Shown here: positions 35,699 to 44,012 of the stretch, piece after piece
Position numbering within the stretch: the stretch's first letter is position 1
Layout: each line of letters begins with the position of its first letter
Assembly (NCBI GenBank): GCA_964439935.1
Contig: CAYTPW010000007.1
Coordinates: 98,133-162,132, forward strand
Origin: JABMQW01 sp964439935
Lineage (GTDB): Bacteria; Fidelibacterota; Marinisomatia; Marinisomatales; TCS56
Direction of reading: 5' to 3'
DNA length: 64,000 nucleotides
The notes under the pieces: model-generated
Database searches by the model: none
What the model saw: only the letters and a program-made list of their open reading frames with translations
Told to the model about the DNA's origin: nothing
Program-made: the position numbers and the translations under genes

Positions 35699-38166
35699 GT
35701 GGTCCCGGCATCCTTTACATACTTGTCGAACCACCGGAGCTGCTCCCAGAGTACGTGCTCCACACTCTCCCGGGCCCGGTATCCGTGGTCCTCGAAGGGC
35801 AGCAGCACCAGCCGGGCAGTGCCGCCTGAACCACGCACGGCCTCGAAGAAAACCTCGGACTGGAACGTGAGGGTACCCGGGTTGGAGTCATCGTCACCGT
35901 GAATGACCAGGACGGGCTCGTTGACCTGGTCGGCAAAGAAAGTCGGTGAAAGCTCGATGTAGACATCCCTCGCCTCGAAGAGTGAACGACGCTCGGACTG
36001 GAAGCCGAAAGGCTGATTGGTTTTGTTGTACGATCCGCTGCGCGCGATACCGGCCCGAAACAGATCGGTGTGCGCCAGGAGATTGGCCACCATGAGCCCA
36101 CCGTGACTATGGCCGATGACACCGATCCGCTCTGGATCGGCCACTCCGATTTCGATGGCTTTGGCCACCGCGGCCTCAGCGTCGGCCACCAGTTGGGGCA
36201 CGAAAGTGTTGTAGGTGGTCTCGGGATCGCCGAGCATCGGCATGGCGGTCCGGTCAAGCACGGCGTAGCCCTGGAGCAAGAAGTATAGGTGGGAGGGGCC
36301 GTAAATACGCATGAAGCGCTGGGCCGAACCTCTGACCTGTCCAGCGGTGGTTGCGCCGGAGTACTCGAGCGGATAGGCATAGACCACCGTGGGTAGCGCT
36401 ATACCCTGCTCGTAACCGGGGGGTAGATGCAATTGGAAGCTGAGTTGTACGCCGTCCTCGCGCTCGTAGCGAACGATGCGCTTCTCGATCTCACGCAGCT
36501 GGGGAGTGGGATCCTCGAAGCGCGTGATCGGTGCACGTGTCAGGGTTCGGGTGGCCTCACCCTCGGCTGCCTCGAGCTGCTCGCCGAAATTGGCCAGATA
36601 GTAGTTGGGAACGTCGACGGAGGACTCAGAGCGCAGCACGAAGCGGTCCTCGTCACCAGCGAACGCCACGAAGTACTCGTAACGGTTTGGATCACAGCGG
36701 AACAGACGCTCGGTCTCGCCCGTTTGCATGTGGCGCAGGTCCAGGAAGGGCCGGTCGCCCTCGTCGGTGGCACCACTCCCGCGGAAGTAGACTTCATCTC
36801 CACGCTGGCGCAACACCCAGTGACCGTTTGGCAGCGGGCGATACACGGGATTTCCGGGATCGCCGTAGCGGTCATCCTCGTCAAGATCAAACCACAGGCG
36901 CGACGTGCCTTTGTCCACATCCAGGAGCCAGACATAGCGGTGGCGGCGTATCCGCTCGCGCTGCGTGAGCATGAGCGTGCCACCCTCGGCACCCCAGGCG
37001 TTCCGCCAAGGCTGGATGCGGTGTTTGGCTCGGAAAACCTCTTTGGGCTCTGCTGTAAAGGGAGCGTCCAGACGCATGAGCCGGTCACGGTGGGACACTT
37101 CGGCCACGGGATCTCCGCCGTCGAGCGCTTCAACCCAGTAGAGCATATGGGAAGTGTTAGAGCGCCACTCAACTGAACGTGGGCCCAGTGGCACACCGTG
37201 GATCGGGACCTCGTTTGCCAAGGGCAGGGAGGCGATGCTTGCCACCAGTTTGCCCTTACGGTTCCACACCTCGATCTCACTGGCGAAGCGCCACCAGGCC
37301 ACCTCATGGGACCAGGGACCGATCAGACGCTCGACGAGGAGATACTTACCATCCGGTGAGAACTCGGCCAGGGTATAGGGGGCAGCTGCACCGACGACCT
37401 TCAGCTTGCCAGTCGCCGGTTTGACAATTACCAGTTCGCAGGTTGTGTAATACTCGAAGAGGTCATCGTCGTGAGCTGTCTCGAGCAGATTGCGCGCCTC
37501 GTAGGTGGAGCGGGCCGTTGCTCCCTCTCCTTCAAGGATCTCCGGACCAGCCGGTATGGCAGGCGGCTCGGGTGCCTGTCCCCGCTGTGGGATGCGGCGG
37601 ACGAGCAGGCGCTTCTGGTCAGGTAGCCAGCTCACGGCGGCGCCCATCAGCGGGTTGAGAGCCAGGTTCTCAATCCTGCTCACTTCGCCTTCCACCGAAC
37701 CGACCCAGAGGCCAAAGTGATCGGCGTGCCCGACGGTGAGTGCGAAGCGCTGGCCGTCCACAGTCCATTCCACGTCGTGAACTTCACTGTCCGTTGGCAG
37801 ATCGAGTGGTGTCGTAGCTCCGTCATCGACGCGTACTAGGCGCGGGGAGGTACCCCCATGCCGACCATGGCGGCCGTTGATGGCGGGATTGACTCGCATG
37901 CCGGCCAGCTTGTGCATCGGCGCAGCGAACTCAGTGAGGGGGGGATAGAGCACGGGATCGGCGAGGAACAAGTACTTGCCGGTTGGAGCCGTCCACACCC
38001 AGGGAAGCTGCGGCGCGTGGAGCACCTCCAGCCACTCTTCGGGTGGAGACTGCCACTCGGTTGCCGGCTGTGGACCATCATCGGATGCCCCCGTGCTTGC
38101 TGCCATTATAAACGGTACCACCATTAACCCAAGTAAAATTGCTGATATCACGATTATTCTTTTCAT
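35689..38166 (-). CDS. S9 family prolyl-oligopeptidase-like serine peptidase
   Basis: 825 residues: a signal peptide (about 1-22), a beta-propeller N-terminal region, and a C-terminal alpha/beta-hydrolase domain (about 575-820) with the full S9 triad: Ser in GHSHGG, Asp in HGDDDSNPGT, and His in FEDHGYRARES. The layout resembles glutamyl-endopeptidase-type S9 enzymes, acting on peptides in the periplasm. The coding DNA is strikingly GC-rich compared with all host genes, but the first ~25 codons (signal peptide) and the AGGAGG ribosome site are AT-rich. Long antisense open frames here are by-products of the GC content. It is the last unit of island 1 and very likely acquired. Confidence 0.87.
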   Translation of the reverse strand: MKRIIVISAILLGLMVVPFIMAASTGASDDGPQPATEWQSPPEEWLEVLHAPQLPWVWTAPTGKYLFLADPVLYPPLTEFAAPMHKLAGMRVNPAINGRHGRHGGTSPRLVRVDDGATTPLDLPTDSEVHDVEWTVDGQRFALTVGHADHFGLWVGSVEGEVSRIENLALNPLMGAAVSWLPDQKRLLVRRIPQRGQAPEPPAIPAGPEILEGEGATARSTYEARNLLETAHDDDLFEYYTTCELVIVKPATGKLKVVGAAAPYTLAEFSPDGKYLLVERLIGPWSHEVAWWRFASEIEVWNRKGKLVASIASLPLANEVPIHGVPLGPRSVEWRSNTSHMLYWVEALDGGDPVAEVSHRDRLMRLDAPFTAEPKEVFRAKHRIQPWRNAWGAEGGTLMLTQRERIRRHRYVWLLDVDKGTSRLWFDLDEDDRYGDPGNPVYRPLPNGHWVLRQRGDEVYFRGSGATDEGDRPFLDLRHMQTGETERLFRCDPNRYEYFVAFAGDEDRFVLRSESSVDVPNYYLANFGEQLEAAEGEATRTLTRAPITRFEDPTPQLREIEKRIVRYEREDGVQLSFQLHLPPGYEQGIALPTVVYAYPLEYSGATTAGQVRGSAQRFMRIYGPSHLYFLLQGYAVLDRTAMPMLGDPETTYNTFVPQLVADAEAAVAKAIEIGVADPERIGVIGHSHGGLMVANLLAHTDLFRAGIARSGSYNKTNQPFGFQSERRSLFEARDVYIELSPTFFADQVNEPVLVIHGDDDSNPGTLTFQSEVFFEAVRGSGGTARLVLLPFEDHGYRARESVEHVLWEQLRWFDKYVKDAGTTTP

Positions 38167-38217
38167 TCTTGACCTCCTAATACCAATACTGGTACGATTA
38201 TTTATGTCTAATGACAG

Positions 38218-38291
38218 GTATAACCTGCTTTACAGTATTAAATCTACGTCCAACCGAAAATCACCGTCGGACTGTAAAGTCCGTGTTGATA
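38218..38291 (-). repeat. attC-like palindrome between S9 and lipoprotein genes
   Basis: CTTTACAGT (38228-38236) and ACTGTAAAG (38271-38279) are a perfect 9 bp inverted repeat. Outside them, AAC (38222-38224) and GTT (38285-38287) sit symmetrically, with spacers of 3 and 5 bases, the unequal spacing seen in attC sites. An additional GTTAGCAAC lies at 38297-38305, next to the stop of the lipoprotein gene. Confidence 0.6.
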
Positions 38292-38308
38292 ACTTTGTTA
38301 GCAACAAA

Positions 38309-38833
38309 TTAATGTATGTAAAAAACATTAGATGTATCCCTTAAAGTATCCGTAGAAAATGTTAATCCAGCTATTTTATAATACTTAAACAAAAATCGAA
38401 ACATACCATTTGCTGTAGAGTCCATTCTTGAAAAAGATGTAAAAGAGTAATTGTTTGAAGGTAAAATTGATATCACTCTTGTTCCTTCGATTAATAATCC
38501 TCGTGATATGTTAGACCACGTATTATTCGTTGAATCAAATTTTTCAAAATATGCATCACTTCCTTCGGCAACATATAAATGATTTTGATTTAAGTTACCA
38601 TTAAATCCATCACCCAATTTTGAATAAAAGGTATCTTGGGAATTATTGATTAAATTACCACTTACGTTTAACCAATTGGTAAAATCTTCACTATAGATAT
38701 ACTCTCTTTTTTCGATAGTGATTTTTAAATTTCCATTAAAACCATTTTCATCAAGTGAGTCAACCGGATTTTTATTCTCAGAACAAGAGCTAGATAAAAA
38801 TAAGAGAATGAATGCTATAAATAATTTTAACAT
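38309..38833 (-). CDS. AT-rich lipoprotein, unknown function
   Basis: 174 residues. The N-terminus is a lipoprotein signal with LFLSSSC (Cys near residue 17), followed by an Asn/Asp/Ser-rich linker and a small beta-rich domain. No family is recognised. The gene is far more AT-rich than host genes and uses Asn, Lys and Ile heavily, in sharp contrast to the GC-rich peptidase gene beside it. AAGGAG lies upstream of the ATG. It is the middle unit of island 1. Confidence 0.65.
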   Translation of the reverse strand: MLKLFIAFILLFLSSSCSENKNPVDSLDENGFNGNLKITIEKREYIYSEDFTNWLNVSGNLINNSQDTFYSKLGDGFNGNLNQNHLYVAEGSDAYFEKFDSTNNTWSNISRGLLIEGTRVISILPSNNYSFTSFSRMDSTANGMFRFLFKYYKIAGLTFSTDTLRDTSNVFYIH

Positions 38834-38859
38834 ATTTGTATTCTCCTTTTGTTGCTAAT

Positions 38860-38952
38860 GGCGAAGTTGAGTATAAGTTCGCCGATGAGCGGCGCGGAGC
38901 GCCGCTCATCATTGTCAATGGGTGGAAAATTTTCACTCATATCGCTGACAAT
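38860..38952. repeat. Three nested perfect palindromes
   Basis: Three adjacent inverted repeats occupy this stretch: GGCGAA/TTCGCC (38860-38883); an 11 bp perfect stem GATGAGCGGCG/CGCCGCTCATC with loop CGGAG (38884-38910); and ATTGTCA/TGACAAT (38911-38952) around a central GAAAATTTTC. The first loop contains AAGTTGAGTATAA, which also occurs, inverted, at 55491-55503 in island 2. They may be the remains of a second attC-like site or a folded single-stranded recombination substrate. Confidence 0.55.
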
Positions 38953-39038
38953 AACTTGCTGGGCGTGAGTTGATGACAATGGCCGGTGCAGCCGGCCCAC
39001 CTGGATCACGCACCGTCTGGTTCATTGCCTTGTTCGGC
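38949..39038 (-). repeat. attC-like palindrome after the DUF4177-like gene
   Basis: On the minus strand the site opens with GCCGAACAAGGC (39038 downward), like the start of many attC sites, and ends near AAC 38953-38955 as read on the plus strand. The stem includes GCGTGA/TCACGC (38963-38968, 39006-39011) and a central GGCCGG/CCGGCC with loop TGCAG (38981-38997). The core box GTTCGGC (39032-39038) departs by one base from GTTRRRY. Confidence 0.6.
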
Positions 39039-39119
39039 AGCTCGCCTGCGCTGCTAGCGAGCCCCCTCGGGAAGGTCGAGCGGGTTGGGACGCACACCGG
39101 GACAGGATCGCACGCGCTC

Positions 39120-39314
39120 CTACTCTGTCGGCCTTCTGAAGATCAGGATGTTCCATTCCCACACTAGCAGGGTGTGAACTGGTTGGTACTGGAACAGCTC
39201 CCACCCATCGCGAACATACTCGTCGATCCTTTCCTGAATCTTCGTCGCACCGTCCTCGGCTCTGCCAAAGAGCCCGATGCTCACAAAGACGGTTCTGTAT
39301 TGATAGGGTCCCAT
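39120..39314 (-). CDS. DUF4177-like small protein
   Basis: 64 residues reading YRTVFV near the start, then IQERIDEYVRDGWELFQYQP and WNILIFRRP at the end. This beta-alpha-beta pattern with the central DGWEL motif is that of DUF4177 proteins, small soluble proteins of unknown function frequent in integron cassettes. A longer overlapping frame (39022-39378) has an implausible composition. It is the first unit of island 1, reading away from the shared border sequence. Confidence 0.65.
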   Translation of the reverse strand: MGPYQYRTVFVSIGLFGRAEDGATKIQERIDEYVRDGWELFQYQPVHTLLVWEWNILIFRRPTE

Positions 39315-39356
39315 CTTGGTTCTCTGCTATCCCTCTTTCTGTCTGCTGAACACCCC

Positions 39357-39530
39357 GATAACTGGAAAATATTTCCACCTATTGCGATATTAGCTATGCA
39401 AACATGGAAAATATGATAACTATTTTCCATCTATTGTTATTTCCTTATTGTTAGTATGGAATTTGAATCCACTCAACCCAACGTCAATATATTAAACCAA
39501 TAAACCATAAATTAATTTATACTTCTATCA
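39357..39530. repeat. Island-border repeat A (also at 58564-58680)
   Basis: AT-rich and non-coding. It contains two tandem versions of a ~50 bp unit beginning GATAAC (39357 and 39415), passing through TTCCA(C/T)CTATTG and ending near ATGG. The stretch 39452-39521 matches 58607-58676 without gaps, with roughly five of six positions identical by eye, including AAACCAATAAACCATAAA. It sits at the 5' edge of island 1, where an integron would have its attI site and cassette promoter. Confidence 0.7.
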
Positions 39531-39787
39531 GCAGAGAAACAAATCGCAGAACAAGATAAAAGATAAAGGATTAAAGATAAATATCAGGAGCGATTACTCG
39601 GTATATAAATTCCATTGAATCACTTATGGTAGAAAAGCGAATCGCAACCAAAACCACATTAAACGTTTTTGGACGTGCACAGTCACTATGATCATTGGCT
39701 AATAAAGATCGGAAGTTTTAGATCAAATTTCCCATTGAACAGGCTTGTGCGGTCACGGTAACTTCCCCGTCTGAAATGGGAGTTTTC
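39531..39787. other. Non-coding leader upstream of the barrel gene
   Basis: About 250 bp of AT-rich DNA with purine-rich short repeats (AGATAAAGGATTAAAGATAAA), without an open frame of note or a strong hairpin. It must contain the promoter of the 39788 gene, but no element can be placed with confidence. Confidence 0.3.
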
Positions 39788-41344
39788 ATGCACAGGAATT
39801 TTGGTACTATTATATTTGCACTTCTGTTCTTATCCGGCGGTGGTTTCGCACAGGGTGAACGTTCCATGGGCGGTGCTGTTGGCGCGGTCACCATTGACGG
39901 CAAAATCTATAACCAGATCGCCCTGCGCCCGGTAGTACCGATCTGGAAATTCGGTGTCGCCCTGGACCTGGTTTTTTATATCGATGCCGAGGGCAATCTT
40001 CATAAGGATGAGTGGGATTTCTCGGATTCGAAAGCGATCAAAAATACCCTGATCGACAAAATATACTATATCCGCTATGGTAAAAAATCCGATCCACTGT
40101 ATTTTAAGATCGGGGCACTGGATTACGTGAACCTGGGTTATGGTATCCTGGTCAACGGCTATACCAATACTATTGAATATCCATCGGTGCGGAAAGTCGG
40201 ATTAGATCTGTCTGTGAAAACCAAGCGCTATTCCATTCAGGGTTTTATCAATGATTTCAAGGAAAATGCCGGCCTGTTTGGTGCCCGTATCTCCAGCCCG
40301 GTGCTGGTTGGTTTGCCGGTGGGTTTATCTTTTGTTGCCGATCGTAATCAATACCTGGGATTGAAGGATCGGGATGGTGACGGCCGACCGGATTTGGTGG
40401 ATGATTTCCCGGATAATGCTGCATTATGGCTGGATTCGGATGGGGACGGAACTCCCGACCATCTCGATCCAAATATCGATGGTGACGATTTTACCGATAC
40501 TCTTGATTACCGGATTCCCGGCTGGCCGTTGGATACAATGATTGTGCTGGACACGGATATAAAAAAGAAATCAGAGCCAATAAATATTAAGGAAAATACC
40601 GATCCGATCTCAGCCTTGTCAGTGGATGTTGGCTATCCGATTCTAACTGACGGTCCTTTCAAATTATCGATCTATGCTCAATTAGCCAAGATGATTGGCC
40701 AGACCACCGATCCCAAGACGAAAGAAGACGTAAACCTGGGAATGGGACTAATACCAATCGGTGTTTCAGCCGGTTTCGGACCCATCCATTTTAATCTTGA
40801 ATACCGGATGATCCCCGGCGAGGGCCGCTTCGATTTCAGTTACTGGAACCGGTCCTACGACCTGGAACGAGCGGTTCTGGCCCTGTCCAACGACCAGGTG
40901 ACTATTAACACTAAAGAGCAATCCCTGGGTAAATTCGGGCCACAGAATGGTGTTTATGCGCGTATAATGATCGAAGCGGGACAATTATTGGCGGTTGGTG
41001 CCCGCTACCAGAATCTGAAGGGCGAAATCTGGAGTGATGACGACCAGCAATTTATTACCGAAATGAATCAGAGTTTACTGGGGAATATCAAATTGCGGAA
41101 ATCGATCAGTAAATTGAAACATGCCGAACTTTTTTATGAACAGCGGAATGTGACCGATCCATTCAAGTTTGAGTTGACTGAGGGAACAATAATGGGTTAC
41201 CGCCTGGGATTGGAGCTTGGTTCCGGGATTGTCCTTAACTATATTGTCCAGCGCACCTACCGTGACCTGAACGGCAATGGTAAAATAGAAAGCAAGTCGG
41301 AAACAATTAACACCACCGCCATCGAAACCTCTTTCGCATTTTAA
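39788..41344 (+). CDS. Putative outer-membrane barrel with calcium-binding repeats
   Basis: ATG 39788 (MHRNFG) is preceded by GGGAG at 5 bp and gives a standard signal peptide ending GGFAQ; the ATG at 39776 is less good. The 518-residue protein consists of amphipathic strands and ends in Phe (ETSFAF), as outer-membrane barrels do. Near residues 195-250 it carries Asp-rich thrombospondin type 3-like motifs (DRDGDGRPDLVDD, DSDGDGTPDHLDPN, DGDDFTDTLD), probably a Ca2+-binding surface loop. No transport family is recognised. alaS follows after 13 bp. Confidence 0.68.
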   Translation: MHRNFGTIIFALLFLSGGGFAQGERSMGGAVGAVTIDGKIYNQIALRPVVPIWKFGVALDLVFYIDAEGNLHKDEWDFSDSKAIKNTLIDKIYYIRYGKKSDPLYFKIGALDYVNLGYGILVNGYTNTIEYPSVRKVGLDLSVKTKRYSIQGFINDFKENAGLFGARISSPVLVGLPVGLSFVADRNQYLGLKDRDGDGRPDLVDDFPDNAALWLDSDGDGTPDHLDPNIDGDDFTDTLDYRIPGWPLDTMIVLDTDIKKKSEPINIKENTDPISALSVDVGYPILTDGPFKLSIYAQLAKMIGQTTDPKTKEDVNLGMGLIPIGVSAGFGPIHFNLEYRMIPGEGRFDFSYWNRSYDLERAVLALSNDQVTINTKEQSLGKFGPQNGVYARIMIEAGQLLAVGARYQNLKGEIWSDDDQQFITEMNQSLLGNIKLRKSISKLKHAELFYEQRNVTDPFKFELTEGTIMGYRLGLELGSGIVLNYIVQRTYRDLNGNGKIESKSETINTTAIETSFAF

Positions 41345-41357
41345 CGTAGATTCTCAA

Positions 41358-44009
41358 ATGGATTCAAAAACGATACGACAGCAGTTTATCAGTTTCTTTG
41401 AAGAGAAGCAGCACCGCGTTGTCCGCAGTTCACCGGTTGTTCCGGTCGAGGACCCGACCCTGCTGTTTACCAATGCGGGCATGAATCAATTCAAACCGAT
41501 CTTCCTCGGTCAGGAAACCAGGTCGTTTGTGCGGGCGGTCAACAGCCAGAAATGTATTCGGGTCAGTGGCAAACATAATGATCTTGAAGAAGTTGGTGTT
41601 GATACTTTCCATCATACATTTTTTGAAATGCTGGGTAACTGGTCATTCGGTGATTATTACAAGGCCGAGGCCATTCGCTGGGCCTGGGAATTATTTACGG
41701 AGGTCTGGGGGCTCGATAAGAATCGTCTTTGGGCAACGGTTTATGAGACCGATGATGAAGCATTTGATCTGTGGAAGTCAGAAACCGATATCGATCCCGG
41801 GCGAATTTTACGCTGCGGTGCCAAGGATAATTTCTGGGAAATGGGCGAAACCGGCCCCTGTGGTCCCTGCTCGGAGATCCACTATTTTATTGGCGATGAT
41901 CCAGATAAACAAAGTGCCGCAGGTGTAAACGTCAGTGATGAATATTGGGAATTGTGGAACCTGGTTTTCATTCAGAATGAGCGCCTACCCGATGGCAACC
42001 TGATCGATCTGCCGGCCAAACATGTGGATACCGGTGCTGGTTTGGAACGGATTGTAGCTGTGATCCAGGGAAAGACCAGCAATTATGATTCTGATTTATT
42101 TCAACCAATAATTAAAGAAGTATCTAATTTGGCTGGTCCACTAATGTTAATGCCAGATGGATCAAAGGTACCGAAAACTCTAAGTGTTGATGCGTATCAA
42201 AGAAATCCAGTCCCATTCCGAGTAATTGCTGACCATATCCGGATGCTCACTTTTTCAATCGCCGACGGCGCCCGGCCAGCTAATGATGGTCGGGGTTACG
42301 TACTTCGCCGGATCCTACGTCGGGCCGCCCGTTTTGGGCGAATGCTGGATCTGTACGAACCATTTTTATATAAACTGGTCGAAACGATCAGTGAAATTAT
42401 GGGAGATGATTTTCCAGAGATTGTTGAAAAACGAAAGCATATTCAAAATGTAATTCGCGCAGAGGAAATTTCTTTCAATGAAACATTGGACCGGGGTCTC
42501 AATAATTTTGAAAAACTGGTATCGAAATTGGAAGGGACTACTATATCCGGAGCGGCTGCGTTCCAGTTGTATGACACCTATGGTTTTCCGCTGGATCTGA
42601 CCCAACTGATGGCGCGTGAAAGAGGATTAAAAGTGGATGAAGCAGGCTTCAGAACTGAAATGGAACAACAGAAGGCCAAAGCCAAAGCAGCTGGTAAATT
42701 CCAGCATGATACCCAAAAGATTAACTGGCAAATTATCAGTGAAGGTCCTGATTCCAAATTTATCGGTTATGATAGCACGACCGCTAAAGCCCAAATTAAG
42801 CGCTGGGCTCAACAGGATGATGCTATTTTATTGATTTTGGATCAAACGCCATTTTATGCCGAATCGGGTGGGCAGGTTGGCGATACTGGTAAAATATCCG
42901 GCGCTGATGTTGATCTGCAGGTTGTAAATACTTGGAAAGATGGAGACCGGTTCGTGCATCAATGCAGCGGTACTTTCAGTTCGGATACTGCTGGTGATCC
43001 GGTTCGTTGCGCTGTTGATGAGTCACGCCGCTGGGCAATCCGTCGCAATCATACCGCGACCCATTTAATGCATGCTGCCCTGAAACAGGTGTTGGGGGAT
43101 CATGTCCATCAGGCCGGTTCATTGGTTACTCCGGAACAATTTCGTTTCGATCTGACGCATTTCGAAAAATTAAGCAATCAGCAGATTGTGAAGGTAGAGA
43201 GCCTGGTCAATTGTGAAATCCGCAGCAATTCGGAACTACTGGTTGAGATAAAAGCCTATGAAGAAGCCCGACAGGCGGGGGCGGAAGCTTTATTCGGGGA
43301 GAAATACGGCGATGAGGTGCGAACTATATCAATCGCAGATTTTTCGATGGAACTATGCGGTGGTACTCATGTGGATCGTACCGGTGACATCGGATTTTTC
43401 AAGATTGTCGAGGAATCAGCCCTGGCGGCTGGTGTTCGACGTATTGTCGCTATCACCGGGGCTAGTGCTGTCGATTATGTTCAAAAACTTGCGGCAAATA
43501 CAGCTCAAATCCAAAGTCGATTCAATTGTCCGATGGATGAATTGCCGGACCGGATTGATCAATTACTGGATCATAAGAAGCAACTGGAACGAGAACTCCG
43601 ACAAAAAAAGAAATCTGTTAAGCAGTTGAATATCGGAAATCTTATAAACAGTGGTAATTTGATTGGCGATCGTTTATTGATTATTGAAGAAATTATAGCG
43701 AGTGATATAGATGAACTAAAATCTATGGGTGATGCTTTTAGAGATTCATCAAAATCAGGAGTATGTATCCTATTTGCAGGTTTTGACAACCGTCCTTCAG
43801 TTGTTGTGGCAATCACTGATGATTTAGTTAAAAAAGGATTTGATGCCAACAAATATGCTAAGTTAATTGGTAATCAGCTTGGAGGCGGTGGTGGTGGTAA
43901 ACCGCACCTCGCAACTGCAGGAGGAAAATCGATTAGTGAGATAAATACAGCAAAAATTCTGATTACAAATAAGGTTAATAAAGAACTTTTCAAAATTATT
44001 GGAGATTGA
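41358..44009 (+). CDS. alaS: Alanyl-tRNA synthetase
   Basis: Charges tRNA-Ala. 883 residues, the usual bacterial length. The class II catalytic domain (about 1-450) begins with IRQQFISFFEEKQH and holds TLLFTNAGMNQFKP; the editing domain has NHTATHLMHA near 564-573 and CGGTH near 668-672 (the zinc/editing residues); the DHHA1 C-terminal domain contains the Gly-rich GGGGGGKPHLATAGGK. All essential motifs are intact. Two internal stretches (about 42095-42215 and 43620-44009) are noticeably more AT-rich than the rest of the gene. Confidence 0.97.
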   Translation: MDSKTIRQQFISFFEEKQHRVVRSSPVVPVEDPTLLFTNAGMNQFKPIFLGQETRSFVRAVNSQKCIRVSGKHNDLEEVGVDTFHHTFFEMLGNWSFGDYYKAEAIRWAWELFTEVWGLDKNRLWATVYETDDEAFDLWKSETDIDPGRILRCGAKDNFWEMGETGPCGPCSEIHYFIGDDPDKQSAAGVNVSDEYWELWNLVFIQNERLPDGNLIDLPAKHVDTGAGLERIVAVIQGKTSNYDSDLFQPIIKEVSNLAGPLMLMPDGSKVPKTLSVDAYQRNPVPFRVIADHIRMLTFSIADGARPANDGRGYVLRRILRRAARFGRMLDLYEPFLYKLVETISEIMGDDFPEIVEKRKHIQNVIRAEEISFNETLDRGLNNFEKLVSKLEGTTISGAAAFQLYDTYGFPLDLTQLMARERGLKVDEAGFRTEMEQQKAKAKAAGKFQHDTQKINWQIISEGPDSKFIGYDSTTAKAQIKRWAQQDDAILLILDQTPFYAESGGQVGDTGKISGADVDLQVVNTWKDGDRFVHQCSGTFSSDTAGDPVRCAVDESRRWAIRRNHTATHLMHAALKQVLGDHVHQAGSLVTPEQFRFDLTHFEKLSNQQIVKVESLVNCEIRSNSELLVEIKAYEEARQAGAEALFGEKYGDEVRTISIADFSMELCGGTHVDRTGDIGFFKIVEESALAAGVRRIVAITGASAVDYVQKLAANTAQIQSRFNCPMDELPDRIDQLLDHKKQLERELRQKKKSVKQLNIGNLINSGNLIGDRLLIIEEIIASDIDELKSMGDAFRDSSKSGVCILFAGFDNRPSVVVAITDDLVKKGFDANKYAKLIGNQLGGGGGGKPHLATAGGKSISEINTAKILITNKVNKELFKIIGD

Positions 44010-44012
44010 CAG

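Larger units (their letters stand above)
35655..39362 (-). mobile_element. Island 1: integron-like cassette array without integrase
   Basis: Three single-gene units on the minus strand (39314-39120, 38833-38309, 38166-35689) have quite different base composition: mixed, very AT-rich, and very GC-rich. Each gene is followed by an imperfect palindrome with AAC and GTT near its ends (38949-39038, 38218-38291, 35655-35698). The 5' edge is the AT-rich sequence at 39357-39530 that also borders island 2. This is the organisation of integron cassettes, but no intI gene is visible and several core boxes depart from the RYYYAAC / GTTRRRY consensus. The interpretation is inference. Confidence 0.6.

Noticed and set aside
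36427..37176. 249-residue plus-strand frame inside the S9 peptidase gene
   Set aside because: Antisense frames stay open in GC-rich genes; the minus-strand protein has a complete catalytic triad and domain structure.
39022..39378. 118-residue minus-strand frame overlapping the DUF4177-like gene
   Set aside because: Composition is implausible (Arg, Ser, Ala and Cys scattered without hydrophobic core pattern), while the 64-residue frame in another phase matches a known small-protein pattern.
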